Source of the DNA: JAPYWM01 sp964489015
GTDB lineage: Bacteria; Bacteroidota; Bacteroidia; SpSt-205
Reading direction: 5' to 3'
DNA: 64,000 bases
NCBI GenBank assembly: GCA_964489015.1
Contig: CAZAXD010000001.1
Coordinates: forward strand, 62,001-126,000
Shown: one piece after another, positions 1 through 8,700 of the stretch
Layout: each line of letters begins with the position of its first letter
Position numbering within the stretch: the stretch's first letter is position 1
Notes under the pieces: generated by a model
What the model saw: only the letters and a program-made list of their open reading frames with translations
Databases searched by the model: none
What the model was told of the DNA's origin: nothing
Made by a program: the position numbers and the translations under genes

Positions 1-56
1 GTGAAAAGCGAAAGGGCAGGCTGAGCAAGCTCTAGCTTAGGAGGGGGGGGATTTAT
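1..56. other. Upstream sliver before the amidase gene
   Basis: Reading from base 1, a short open stretch closes with TGA at 22-24. This could be the tail of a gene lying outside the window, but it is too short to identify. It is followed by a run of eight G at 43-50. No Shine-Dalgarno sequence or other signal is recognised apart from the promoter box that begins at 57. Confidence 0.3.
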
Positions 57-64
57 TACCTTTG
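57..64 (+). promoter_or_regulatory. Predicted -7 box (TACCTTTG) of the amidase-tonB unit
   Basis: This is an exact match to the Bacteroidota -7 consensus TAnnTTTG. It ends four bases before the ATG at 69. In this phylum transcription starts a few bases after this element, so the mRNA is predicted to be leaderless. No clear -33 TTTG element is visible. Confidence 0.6.
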
Positions 65-68
65 TGGT

Positions 69-902
69 ATGGCTGCCTGGTTTAGGGGGTATTTCGGGTG
101 GAATAGAGGGTGGTGTACAGGCGCTCAGGGAATTCGCTCTCGTCGTGGCTGGTCATTCAGCGGGCTGTGGTTGGTGGGGGTCGTGTGGCTACTATCGGTT
201 CGGCTGCTACAACCTAAGCTCGTGGTCGTCGATGCGGGTCATGGCGGGCAAGACCCGGGCGCTTCTGGCAAAGTCGCTAAGGAGAAGGATATTACCTTAG
301 CCGTGGCCAAACGCTTGGCGGCACGCCTGGAAAAAGATCCGCTCTTCCGTCCTGTACTCACCCGAGCGGAGGATGTTTTTGTAGAATTGGCCCAGCGGGC
401 CGATAGGGCCAATAAACTTCGGGCTCATCTTTTTGTCAGCATCCACTGCAACGCTAATCCCAAAAAAGACGTGCACGGTTCCGAAACTTATGCGCTTGGC
501 CCGCACAAAACGGATGAGAACCTCTCCGTCGTGATGCGCGAAAATAGCGCTATCCTCCTCGAGGAAGACCATGAGGTGCGTTACGAGGGCTTTGAGCCCA
601 ACTCCCCAGAGGCATACATTATCTTTTCGCTCCTGCAGCATGCTTATCTCAAACAGAGCTTAGCGCTGGCTCGTAAGATCGAGGATAAGATGGTGGAGCG
701 TACGAAGCGTACTTCGCGGGGTGTGCGCCAGGCGGGTTTTCTAGTGCTCTGGCGCACAAGTATGCCGGCTGTTTTGTGCGAGATCGGCTTTATCACCAAT
801 CCCCAAGAGGAGAAGTACCTCGCGTCTGCGGAGGGCCAGGAAGCCATTGCGGAGGCAATCCACCAAGCCCTTCGTACTTACGTCGCTTCTGGACAGCTCT
901 AA
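69..902 (+). CDS. amiC: N-acetylmuramoyl-L-alanine amidase (Amidase_3 family)
   Basis: This is a zinc amidase that cuts the bond between N-acetylmuramic acid and L-alanine in peptidoglycan, acting in the periplasm. One hydrophobic segment (about residues 32-47) probably anchors or exports it. The catalytic domain starts at VVVDAGHGG (H58), continues with the KEKD metal-ligand region (E72), the SIHCN motif (H126) and the C-terminal CEIGF motif with the catalytic glutamate E238. All ligands are present and its 277 residues are normal for the family. The ATG at 69 is chosen because the promoter box ends four bases upstream. It heads a wall/TonB cluster and is followed by exbB, which has its own box. 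The amiC symbol indicates family membership rather than a proven orthologue. Confidence 0.9.
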   Translation: MAAWFRGYFGWNRGWCTGAQGIRSRRGWSFSGLWLVGVVWLLSVRLLQPKLVVVDAGHGGQDPGASGKVAKEKDITLAVAKRLAARLEKDPLFRPVLTRAEDVFVELAQRADRANKLRAHLFVSIHCNANPKKDVHGSETYALGPHKTDENLSVVMRENSAILLEEDHEVRYEGFEPNSPEAYIIFSLLQHAYLKQSLALARKIEDKMVERTKRTSRGVRQAGFLVLWRTSMPAVLCEIGFITNPQEEKYLASAEGQEAIAEAIHQALRTYVASGQL

Positions 903-908
903 CCTTGC

Positions 909-916
909 TAACTTTG
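909..916 (+). promoter_or_regulatory. Predicted -7 box (TAACTTTG) before exbB
   Basis: This is a perfect TAnnTTTG element in the short gap after the amidase stop, ending four bases before the exbB ATG at 921. A near match, TAACCTTG, begins exactly at the amidase stop codon (900). The spacing predicts a leaderless exbB transcript. Confidence 0.6.
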
Positions 917-920
917 ACCG

Positions 921-1601
921 ATGTTTTGGCATTTACAAGTGCCGGCGGGTGAAATGCAGGTAGTCAGCCCGCAGAAAGTCGAGCTTACGTTACTAGATTT
1001 TATACAGCTGGGGGGATGGGCCATGATCCTGCTCGTGCTACTAGCGGGGATAGGTTTGTACATTTTCTTGGAGCGCTTTTTGCTCCTCATTAAGTATGAC
1101 AAAGACCCTACTCACTTTGTAGAGCAGGTCAAAAACGCGATTCGGAGTGGAGACGTTCGGCGCGCGGAAGCCCTTTGCATGGCGACGTCTACGCCTTTTG
1201 CTCGCATGATCGGAAAAGGTATCAGTCGGCTGGGATCGCCTCTGCCAGACATCGCCGCAGCTATCCAAAACCAAGGAAACTTAGAACTGCTCCAGCTTGA
1301 GAAAAACATTTCCTACTTAGCCACGATAGTGGCTCTCTCGCCGATGGTCGGCTTTCTGGGTACGGTAACGGGACTAATTCAGGCCTTTATGAAAATCTCT
1401 CATTTGCAGGGCAATGTCAATCCGTCTGCTCTAGCTGGTGGGATTTATGAAGCGATGATTACGACAGCGGCGGGGCTCATCGTCGCCATTCCGATTCATT
1501 TTGCCTATAACGTGCTAGTCAATCGCATACAGAGCTTCATCCTGCGGATGGAAGCTGTGAGCATGGCCTTTATTGATGTTCTACAAGAGCCCGTGCGCTA
1601 G
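921..1601 (+). CDS. exbB: ExbB/TolQ/MotA-family proton channel subunit
   Basis: This is an inner-membrane protein that, with ExbD, uses the proton gradient to energise TonB. It has 226 residues. A first membrane helix lies near residues 32-50, followed by a long cytoplasmic loop. Two further helices in the C-terminal half carry the MotA_ExbB signature (MVGFLGTVTGL and the Thr/Gly-rich ITTAAGLIVAIP segment). The start at 921 is supported by the adjacent promoter box. exbD follows after 2 bases and tonB after that, so this is a complete TonB energy module. TolQ is the alternative name, but the TonB-type partner two genes downstream favours ExbB. Confidence 0.9.
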   Translation: MFWHLQVPAGEMQVVSPQKVELTLLDFIQLGGWAMILLVLLAGIGLYIFLERFLLLIKYDKDPTHFVEQVKNAIRSGDVRRAEALCMATSTPFARMIGKGISRLGSPLPDIAAAIQNQGNLELLQLEKNISYLATIVALSPMVGFLGTVTGLIQAFMKISHLQGNVNPSALAGGIYEAMITTAAGLIVAIPIHFAYNVLVNRIQSFILRMEAVSMAFIDVLQEPVR

Positions 1602-1603
1602 GT

Positions 1604-2005
1604 ATGTTTCGCCGTCGTTTGCAGCCCTTGTCTGAATACTCCATGGCCAGTATGGCGGATATTGTGTTTCTGCTGCTGATTTATTTCTTACTGACCTCTT
1701 CTTTTGTGAGTCAAGCGGGCATCGAGGTGCAACTACCTCAAAGCACGTCCCAGCAGCCTACCAAAGGTGGCCATAGCATTACGATCACGGCACAGGGGGA
1801 ATGGTATTGGAATGAGAAGCGGATCGCCAAGGCAGAGCTTGGGGCTTATGTGAGGGCGGCACTGGCTCAGGCTGGTCCCTCTGCAGAAGCCCGTACGATT
1901 ACGTTACGCACCGACCAGCGTGTCACGATGGAGGAAGTCGCATATGCTTTATCGCTCATCGCGGAAAATCGTGGAAGTGTCGTGATCGCTACCCGACGGC
2001 CATGA
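1604..2005 (+). CDS. exbD: ExbD/TolR-family biopolymer transport protein
   Basis: This is the ExbB partner, with a single membrane anchor and a periplasmic domain. It has 133 residues. The N-terminal helix (about residues 18-36) contains the conserved Asp of the family in MADIVFLLLIYFLL, the proton-carrying residue inside the ExbB pentamer. The periplasmic part (about residues 45-133) has the usual small alpha/beta fold pattern. The gene lies 2 bases after exbB and overlaps the next gene by ATGA, which implies translational coupling. Confidence 0.92.
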   Translation: MFRRRLQPLSEYSMASMADIVFLLLIYFLLTSSFVSQAGIEVQLPQSTSQQPTKGGHSITITAQGEWYWNEKRIAKAELGAYVRAALAQAGPSAEARTITLRTDQRVTMEEVAYALSLIAENRGSVVIATRRP

Positions 2006-2667
2006 GTACCTATGTACAGGATGAGCGGCGGGCGCGCCGTTGGAGTCTCCTTGTAACGCTGCTAATCCTGGCGATCCTTTTGGTCTTTGCGCCGTTGTGG
2101 GTACTTTTTCAGGGGAGTATCCCCCCAGAAGATGAAAAACCCTATATCGTGGTGGGCCGACTCGATTTTGGGTCGGCCCCCAAGCCCCAGGCGGAGGTGT
2201 CCACTCCTACGCAGCAGGCCCCTGAGCCCGTTATCACCTCACCAGCCCCGGCGCCCGTTCGGGCTACCCCCCAACCTGCCCCTTCTGAGCCAGCGCCTCC
2301 TTCCTCAGAGGTCCCATCAGAAGAGGAAGAGGACGTGGAGTCCCTTTTTGGCCAGGGCGATGCCTCTGCGGACAGTGACCTAGCCGCTGGCATGTTTGAG
2401 TTTGGGGAAGGCGAAGAGGGCCTTCAAAACCGTAAGCTTCTGTATTATGTGCTTCCCAAGTACAGCGTTCAGAAGGAAGCCCGCGTCAAGTACGAGCTTT
2501 TTATAGAGCCGGATGGGCGGGTCTCACGTGTGCGGGTTCTGGGCGTAGGGGCGCCGCAGGAACTCAAGCTTGCCGGTGAAGAAGCGATTCGCCAGTGGCG
2601 CTTTAGCCCGGTCTCCACGGGAAAAGTCCAGCGACTCACGGTGACGATTCGCTTTAAGCTGCGGTGA
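2002..2667 (+). CDS. tonB: TonB-like energy transducer
   Basis: This protein links the inner-membrane ExbBD motor to outer-membrane receptors. It has 221 residues. There is a short basic N-terminus, a membrane helix at about residues 15-33, a Pro/Glu-rich periplasm-spanning region at about residues 55-115, and a C-terminal TonB_C domain at about residues 145-221 containing the typical REAIRQWRFSP-like segment (here EEAIRQWRFSP). It overlaps exbD by ATGA and the M23 gene by GTGA. A likely client, a TonB-dependent receptor, is encoded at about 30 kb on the minus strand. Confidence 0.88.
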   Translation: MSTYVQDERRARRWSLLVTLLILAILLVFAPLWVLFQGSIPPEDEKPYIVVGRLDFGSAPKPQAEVSTPTQQAPEPVITSPAPAPVRATPQPAPSEPAPPSSEVPSEEEEDVESLFGQGDASADSDLAAGMFEFGEGEEGLQNRKLLYYVLPKYSVQKEARVKYELFIEPDGRVSRVRVLGVGAPQELKLAGEEAIRQWRFSPVSTGKVQRLTVTIRFKLR

Positions 2668-4436
2668 TTTGGTTAATAGTCCTCCAAGTGATGCGGTATC
2701 CGTTACCGCTACCACCTACGGTTACAGGCAGCTACGGTGAGATTCGAGGCACTTCGCTGCACTTAGGCCTAGACCTGGCTACTGGCGAGACGATAGGGGA
2801 GATTCCTGTTTTGGCCGCTGCAGATGGGTATGTGTATCGGATTCGGATCAGTCACAGCGGCTATGGCAAGGTGCTATACGTACAGCATGCGGGCGGCTTA
2901 CGAACGGTTTATGGTCATCTCTCCCACTTAGCACCCCAGGGTGAGGCTATTATTCAGGCGTTACAGAGCCATCAGCGACGTTTTGAAGTGGAAACGGTAT
3001 TGGACTCGGGGGCTTGGCGGGTGCGGGCGGGCGATACGATCGCTTGGGCTGGCAATTCCGGTTATTCATTTGGTCCGCATTTACACTTTGAGGTGCGGGA
3101 CCGCGCCGATCGGACCTATCCGCCGTATACTTTTTTGGGTTTGACCGACTCAGAGCCGCCCGTCTTTATGCGTTTTGGGGTAGTATCGCTTGATCAGCGA
3201 AGCTTGGGTAAGAGTCGCTATCACTTTTTTCGCTTGGGGCTTCGGAGTCAGACAACCTCGCGCCGGGTCTATGCTATTCGCGAGACGCTATCGGTACGCG
3301 GACCCGTAGGTTTTGTTTACACCGTAGGCGATCGCTTGGGTGGGGGCCGTGCCTGGAGTGGGGTCGCGCAAGTGGCCCTTTACGAAGGCGATAAGCTCCT
3401 CTATCGCGTGCGATGGGACACCCTTGATTATGACTGGCGGCGATTTGTGCGCTGGCATATTGACGAACCCTACAATCGGCTCTATCGTGTGGGGCTTGAA
3501 CGGCTTTACCGGCCTAAAGGCTGGGATTTTCCGTGGACGCAGGGCGATGGACGCATCGCCTTGTCACCCGGTGAGGTCCGGTCTTACTTGGTCGTGGCTG
3601 AGGATTTTTTAGGCAATCGGGCTGAGGTATCTGTGGTCTTACGGGGCTCCTCTGGCGCTTCGTCCTCGCTAGCGCTGCCGTTTGATCCGGCTCGTCTCTG
3701 GGCTATCGAGTCGGGGTTTCTGCTGAGCCGTCGTCCTTTTGGGGTGGACTTTGGGGAGGGGGCTTTGGATAGCGTGACACCAATGCGGCCCCTGTGGCTG
3801 GGGGGGCGACGGCCGGTCCGGCTCCTTGCTGCCCGCGAGACGCTATCGATCCCCCTTGTTGCCACTTTGTTTCCTGGTCATCCCGCTACGATCCCGCTGG
3901 CATCGGGCTGCACGTTACGCTTTTTTCCGGAGACGCTCAGTGATACGTTGTATCTGATAGCTTATCCGATCGAGACACCTATGGGGGTCGGGTGGGTGAT
4001 CGGCGATCCGCTGGACGGGCTACGCTATCCGGCCGAGCTAGTGTGGCAATGGTCAGGGCCGCAGTGGGCCAAAGCAGTCCCTCTCTATCGGGGCCGTCAA
4101 GGCGGGTGGGACGTGGTCCAGGGGTATACTCGCCACGGCCTAACCCTACGGATTCCCGTCAGGCAATGGGGCACCTATGCTATCTTGGTTGATACGATAG
4201 CCCCGAGTGTGCGCCCCTTAGGACGTCGAGGCCCTTATTACCTTGTTTCTGTAGAAGATTTTGGTAGCGGCGTCGATCCGTACTCGCTTTCGGTGCAGGG
4301 GGAACGCGGTGCCTTGTATCCTGAGTACTATGCGCCACAGCGGCGGTTATATCTGCCTCGTTCTGCGGGGAGGGCTTTCCGAATACGAGTACGAGATCGA
4401 GTGGGTAATACACGCGAAGCGCGGGTTTGCTTTTGA
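2664..4436 (+). CDS. M23-family (LytM-type) metallopeptidase
   Basis: This is a probable envelope peptidoglycan endopeptidase. The M23 domain occupies about residues 20-165 and keeps the zinc ligands: HLGLD (H33, D37) and HLH (H139, H141), plus the YGHL motif (H85). The remaining ~425 residues are rich in beta-strand and aromatic residues and match no domain I can name. Long C-terminal extensions of this kind are common in Bacteroidota M23 proteins. The GTG start at 2664 overlaps the tonB stop (GTGA) and the sequence becomes family-like only about 12 residues in, so an ATG at 2691 is an alternative start. The gene ends the cluster and faces the convergent SDR gene 11 bases away. Confidence 0.87.
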   Translation: MIWLIVLQVMRYPLPLPPTVTGSYGEIRGTSLHLGLDLATGETIGEIPVLAAADGYVYRIRISHSGYGKVLYVQHAGGLRTVYGHLSHLAPQGEAIIQALQSHQRRFEVETVLDSGAWRVRAGDTIAWAGNSGYSFGPHLHFEVRDRADRTYPPYTFLGLTDSEPPVFMRFGVVSLDQRSLGKSRYHFFRLGLRSQTTSRRVYAIRETLSVRGPVGFVYTVGDRLGGGRAWSGVAQVALYEGDKLLYRVRWDTLDYDWRRFVRWHIDEPYNRLYRVGLERLYRPKGWDFPWTQGDGRIALSPGEVRSYLVVAEDFLGNRAEVSVVLRGSSGASSSLALPFDPARLWAIESGFLLSRRPFGVDFGEGALDSVTPMRPLWLGGRRPVRLLAARETLSIPLVATLFPGHPATIPLASGCTLRFFPETLSDTLYLIAYPIETPMGVGWVIGDPLDGLRYPAELVWQWSGPQWAKAVPLYRGRQGGWDVVQGYTRHGLTLRIPVRQWGTYAILVDTIAPSVRPLGRRGPYYLVSVEDFGSGVDPYSLSVQGERGALYPEYYAPQRRLYLPRSAGRAFRIRVRDRVGNTREARVCF

Positions 4437-4447
4437 GTGAGATGGGG

Positions 4448-5263
4448 CTAAGAGGCTTTTAGGTGGAGGTCTGATCGCAGGGGGGAGCCTGTCTCCTGGG
4501 CAAAGCGTCGGTAGACCAGCTTGTCTAGAAGACCAGGTACGAGGCAATTTAGGTAGCGAGTCAGGCGCCCTTCTAAGGTAAGGACGAGGTTCCTTTTTCT
4601 GGCCAGCATGGCCTTGTAAATGGCTTGTGCCACGGCCTCAGCTGGCATGAGCTTGTCTTCGGGCAGAGGGCTTTCGCTTTGCGGTTGGCCGTTGGCCGTT
4701 AGGGCTTTTTCTCGGATCTCGCTCTGGGTAAAGCCCGGGGCGGCTGTTAGCACATGTACACCTGTTTTGAGCAGCTCCGTGCGCAAGGACTCCAAAAAGC
4801 CATTGAGGGCAAATTTGGACGCGCTATAGCCGCTGCGAGCGGGTAGCCCTCGGTAGCCGGCAATCGAGGACACGCCCACGATCCACCCCTTTGCCGATAG
4901 GACAGCTGGCAGGGCGGCCTGGATGATATGCACAGCACCCCAGAAATTCACTTCCATCACCTGCCGCAGGACCTCAGGGTCTGTTTCTAGTACGAGGGCT
5001 CGCATGGAAATGCCGGCATTGGCGATAACGGCATCTAACCGGCCCCATTGGGCGAGCGTTGTATTTACGGCCGCTTGGCAGGCCTCTGGCTGGGTGACAT
5101 CCCCTACGAAAGGCAAAACCTGATAGGGATAGACCTCGGCTAAAACTTGGAGTCTCTCGCGTCTTCTGGCCATAGCCAAAACTTGCCAGCTTTCCTTAGC
5201 TAACGTGTGGACCAGCGCTTCTCCGATACCAGAGGAGGCGCCCGTCACGAGTGCTACCCTCAT
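4448..5263 (-). CDS. Short-chain dehydrogenase/reductase (SDR)
   Basis: This is an NAD(P)-dependent oxidoreductase of classical SDR type with 271 residues. The nucleotide-binding TGASSGIG motif is at about residues 7-14, NAG at 82-84, and the catalytic Ser133 with YSASK (Y146, K150). The C-terminal ~75 residues form the substrate lobe. The substrate cannot be read from sequence. It is translationally coupled to ccmE (ATGA overlap) and shares that gene's promoter, but no functional link is evident. Confidence 0.88.
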   Translation of the reverse strand: MRVALVTGASSGIGEALVHTLAKESWQVLAMARRRERLQVLAEVYPYQVLPFVGDVTQPEACQAAVNTTLAQWGRLDAVIANAGISMRALVLETDPEVLRQVMEVNFWGAVHIIQAALPAVLSAKGWIVGVSSIAGYRGLPARSGYSASKFALNGFLESLRTELLKTGVHVLTAAPGFTQSEIREKALTANGQPQSESPLPEDKLMPAEAVAQAIYKAMLARKRNLVLTLEGRLTRYLNCLVPGLLDKLVYRRFAQETGSPLRSDLHLKAS

Positions 5264-5637
5264 AAAGCGGTGCGAGGCTCTTCTTTATACTTGGATGGGC
5301 ATTTCATGAGAATCTTTTCGGCTAGAAAGACACTATCTTGCATCGCTCCAATGAGCACGACCTTGTGAGCTGTAGCGAAGCCCACGGGCTCGGGGTCTGG
5401 ATAACGTACCCAACTCACATGCCCTAGCGAGTCCTGTGCCCGAAACCAGAAGGCGTCCTCTGCGGGATTATAATAGGCTTTATCTCGTTCAACCCATTCT
5501 GCGACCACGTGATAGGTATGTCCGGGTTGCTGAGAAGCAGTTTGAAAGTCCGTGTAAGTCGTGAGGTCCTTACCCAAGTTGAGCAGAATAAGGGCTAGTA
5601 GGAGCCCCACGACCCCAGCCGCCACGAGTAAGCGCAT
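5260..5637 (-). CDS. ccmE: CcmE-like haem chaperone of the CxxxY type
   Basis: This is a periplasmic haem carrier in system I cytochrome c maturation. It has 125 residues, an N-terminal membrane anchor (about residues 3-20) and a small beta-barrel OB-type domain. It ends in KILMKCPSKYKEE, the CcmE C-terminal signature, in which the haem-binding position is Cys113 (C-x3-Y) rather than the histidine of the E. coli HxxxY form. The ATG at 5637 is chosen because a TACCTTTG box ends three bases upstream on the minus strand; a TTG two codons earlier would lie in the box. A candidate client is the cytochrome c at 41.3 kb. Confidence 0.85.
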   Translation of the reverse strand: MRLLVAAGVVGLLLALILLNLGKDLTTYTDFQTASQQPGHTYHVVAEWVERDKAYYNPAEDAFWFRAQDSLGHVSWVRYPDPEPVGFATAHKVVLIGAMQDSVFLAEKILMKCPSKYKEEPRTAL

Positions 5638-5640
5638 AAG

Positions 5641-5648
5641 CAAAGGTA
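5641..5648 (-). promoter_or_regulatory. Predicted -7 box (TACCTTTG) of ccmE-SDR
   Basis: On the minus strand this reads TACCTTTG and ends three bases before the ccmE ATG, which predicts a leaderless mRNA. It diverges from the tRNA-Leu promoter box about 30 bp away. Confidence 0.6.
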
Positions 5649-5677
5649 CAAAACGCTTTTCTTTGTGGCGGATGTTT

Positions 5678-5685
5678 TACTTTTG
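5678..5685 (+). promoter_or_regulatory. Predicted -7 box (TACTTTTG) of tRNA-Leu/tamB
   Basis: A TAnnTTTG match ends six bases before the mature 5' end of tRNA-Leu. Because a tRNA primary transcript must start at or before this end, the distance shows how close to the box transcription begins in this organism. Confidence 0.6.
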
Positions 5686-5691
5686 TGCAAG

Positions 5692-5775
5692 GCCCGGATG
5701 GCGGAATAGGTAGACGCGCCAGTCTCAAAAACTGGTGGGGGAGACCTCGTGCCGGTTCGAGTCCGGCTCCGGGCA
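5692..5775 (+). tRNA. tRNA-Leu (anticodon CAA)
   Basis: An 84-nt class II tRNA. The acceptor GCCCGGA pairs with TCCGGGC. The D-arm contains the GGTAGACGC run, the anticodon stem CCAGT/ACTGG encloses loop CTCAAAA (anticodon CAA, reads UUG), there is a long variable arm, and the T-arm is GCCGG-TTCGAGT-CCGGC. The discriminator is A and no CCA is encoded. The gene sits directly before tamB with only three bases between them. Confidence 0.95.
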
Positions 5776-5778
5776 CGG

Positions 5779-8700
5779 GTGCGACGTTTCCGACGCCTAG
5801 TAGGCTGGATAGGAGGTCTTTGGCTAGTCCTGCTAGGGGTTGGTTTACTGAGCTTGAGGTGGTATCTCGCTAGCAAGGGCGGGCAGCGATGGGCTCGGTT
5901 TTTCCTACTACAGGCAGTTCAGGAAGCTTTAGAAACCGATGTTAGCTTGCGGGGCCTTCGTGTAGCGGGCTTGACCTCCATCAGCTTAGAGGGGCTTACC
6001 CTGTACGATAAGCAGTGTCAACCTTTTGTGCAGGTAGAGCGGCTAGAGGTTGGCTGGTTACCTGGACTTTTCTGGCAGGGCTACTGGCGCGGTCGCCGTG
6101 TTATTCCGATCTCATACCTCGAGCTAGAAGGTCCTCGCGTGTACTTCTACACGGAGCGGCAGTCAGGCCTCACGAATCTAGATCGCTTATGGGCCTCTGA
6201 CGAGACAGAGACCGACACGACTCGCTCCACTTGGCGCTTACGTCTGCCCCGGTTGTCTTTAGTGGGCGGAACTTTCATTTGGTGCGACTCTACGGCATCT
6301 GACCTTGACCCCAAGCCAGGCTACCTGAACTACGCCAACTTGCACCTTTGTGACATCAACTTGGAGGCCGGCATCGATGTCGGCTCGGATCTTGTTTTTG
6401 CGTACATATTGACCTTGCAGGCCCGTGATACGTTAGCTGGCGTGCGGCTAGATAGTCTCAGCTTAGTTTTACGAGCTTATCCGGACAGTACCCTCGTTGA
6501 TACGATCGGTCTACGGGCGGGGGCGACCAGACTTCGGGGATGGGCTAAATTCCATCAGGAGGGGCTAGGTCGGTTATTTGCGGATACGGATACCAAGCAG
6601 TTTTCGACTCGTCTGCAGGGGCAGTTAGACTGGGGTGATATAGCGCGGTATAGTGGAGGGGCCTTGCCTTTGGCAGGGACCTGGCCTGTGTCGCTAGTGG
6701 CTGAGGGTGACCTAAGTCGGATTCGTTGGCGCTGGTTGCGAGTAGAGCTCAGGCCCGGGCATTACCTTGTCACTCGGGGCCAGATTTGGCACTATGCCAA
6801 GCCCCACCTTATGCACTGGGATGTCCGCGTGGACACAGCCCAGCTAACCCTATCGGACTTGAGCCGAGCTATAACGGAGATAGGGGATTGGCCCGAAGGC
6901 ATGGCTGTCGATAGTTTGTGGTGCTTCTCGGGTCGGGTCGTGGGCTGCTTATACAGCTATTGGGTCGAATGGGTGAGTAAGGGACTAAGGGCTCATTACG
7001 CCATGGAGAAGGTCGGTGAGTCATGGCACTGGCAAGCGGATGCGCAGTTTGCCGATTGGTCCTCGGTTTCTTTATGGCCGGCCTGGCCTCTGCATCATTT
7101 ATCCGGTCAGGTTGCTCTCAGGGCCAGCGGGTTTGACTGGCCGCATATTCGCGCCGATCTCCAGGCCAGGCTTAGCGGTCAATGGGATACGCTGCTTTTC
7201 TCGCAGGTCGGCCTGGTGTGGCATCAAGAGAGAGATACGGCCACTGTCCAGTTAGCATGTCAGAGCCTTCCGGCGGATTTGGTCCTCCAAGCTCGCATGA
7301 CCCTAAGTCCACCGTATTTCGGCTATGCGCAAGCGTCTATTGCGCGTTTAGCGGCTAATCTGTGGGGGGGCGCTGGGATGCTTACTACGCGCCAGCTTAT
7401 AGGCACCTGGCAAGGTGTCGCTGTAGATGACCTCGGAGGACAGGTGCGTGTCCGGAATCTCGATTGGGTCCTGCCTGATACGCTTATCCGCTTGGGGGAT
7501 GTTAGGCTACAGGTAGGGGGGGCGAAAAAGACAACCTTTGCGCTGAAATCAGAAGGCTTCTCGTTAGACCTCGTGACCGACGTCTCCTGGCGTGCGCTAA
7601 CTCAGGCTATCCAAAGCGTTTATGCGGCCATAGCCGGCTGGATAGTCGAAGCTCAAGAGCCCACCCTGGCGGAGCCTATGGGGTTTGATTCGCTAGAAGC
7701 TCGCCTGATGCTCAAGAATTGGGCCTGGCTACAGGTGGTCGGGCTACCCCGCTCATGGCAGGGGGGAGAAGCGTCCCTGCATTCGACTTGGACCGAGACA
7801 GGCTGGCACCTTGCTTTCTCCGTTGATTCTGTTGTCTTCCCGCAGGGCGACTTGCACGGGGTCCGCTTAATAGCGCAGGGGCAGTGGTTTCCGCAGGATG
7901 GACTCATGCTCGATCTTTCGGTTGATTACGGGGAGGAGTACTTTCTTTTTAGGAAGCTACATTTTCACCATGAGGGCGGATGGAGGGGTGGCGAAATTCG
8001 TCTAAGCTCGAGGGTAGGCACTTTGGAAGACTCTGTGGTGCTCGCGGGCTCGTGGGCTTGGCTTGGGGATACCTTTCCCTTAGTGGTAGCTGTGAGGCCG
8101 GAGGCTTCTGGCCTTTTTTTAGCTGGAGAGTCTTGGCGTTTTACCGACTCTCCCAGCTTTCGTTATCAGGAGGGACATTGGGACTTGGCTCTGCAGGCGC
8201 AAAGCGCAAGGGGCGCTCTCATGGCTAAGGGGAACCCCGAACGTCTGAGCGTGAGGGCCCAGGGCTTACCCCTTGGTCCGCTCCTACGTGCGCTCGGGCA
8301 GTCGGCTCCCGTGGAGGGAGTCATCTCTGCTACTTACCTAAGGGAGGCGGAGACGGAACTAGTGCTCACCGTTGATTCGGTGCGTTATGAGGAGACCGCT
8401 TTACCCACATTTTGGCTGAGGACAGACTGGGTCACTGATACACTGTGGCTACGCTTGGGTCTAGTGTCTGGCTTGGATACGCTCTTGCTCGGACGGGGTA
8501 GTTATGTACTGGGAGACTCTATCGCGCCTTTAGAATTGAACCTATCGACAAGGAGGCGGCTGCTTGCCGAGTGGCTGAGTCCTTTTGTAGGAGATTATCT
8601 CCAGAATCTCCAGGGTGCTATTCGGATTCCTCGCTTGGCTATTCGGGGCAAGCTTGAATCGCCTAAGTTCAAAGGGCGGATTCTCCTGGATCAGGTTAGC

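Noticed and set aside
43..50. Run of eight G before the amidase as a phase-variation tract
   Set aside because: It lies outside coding sequence, upstream of the promoter box, and is a single tract; no switching mechanism can be argued from it.
5749..5778. Earlier tamB start overlapping tRNA-Leu
   Set aside because: The extra ten residues would be encoded by the tRNA T-arm and acceptor; tRNA folding and processing make this start unlikely.
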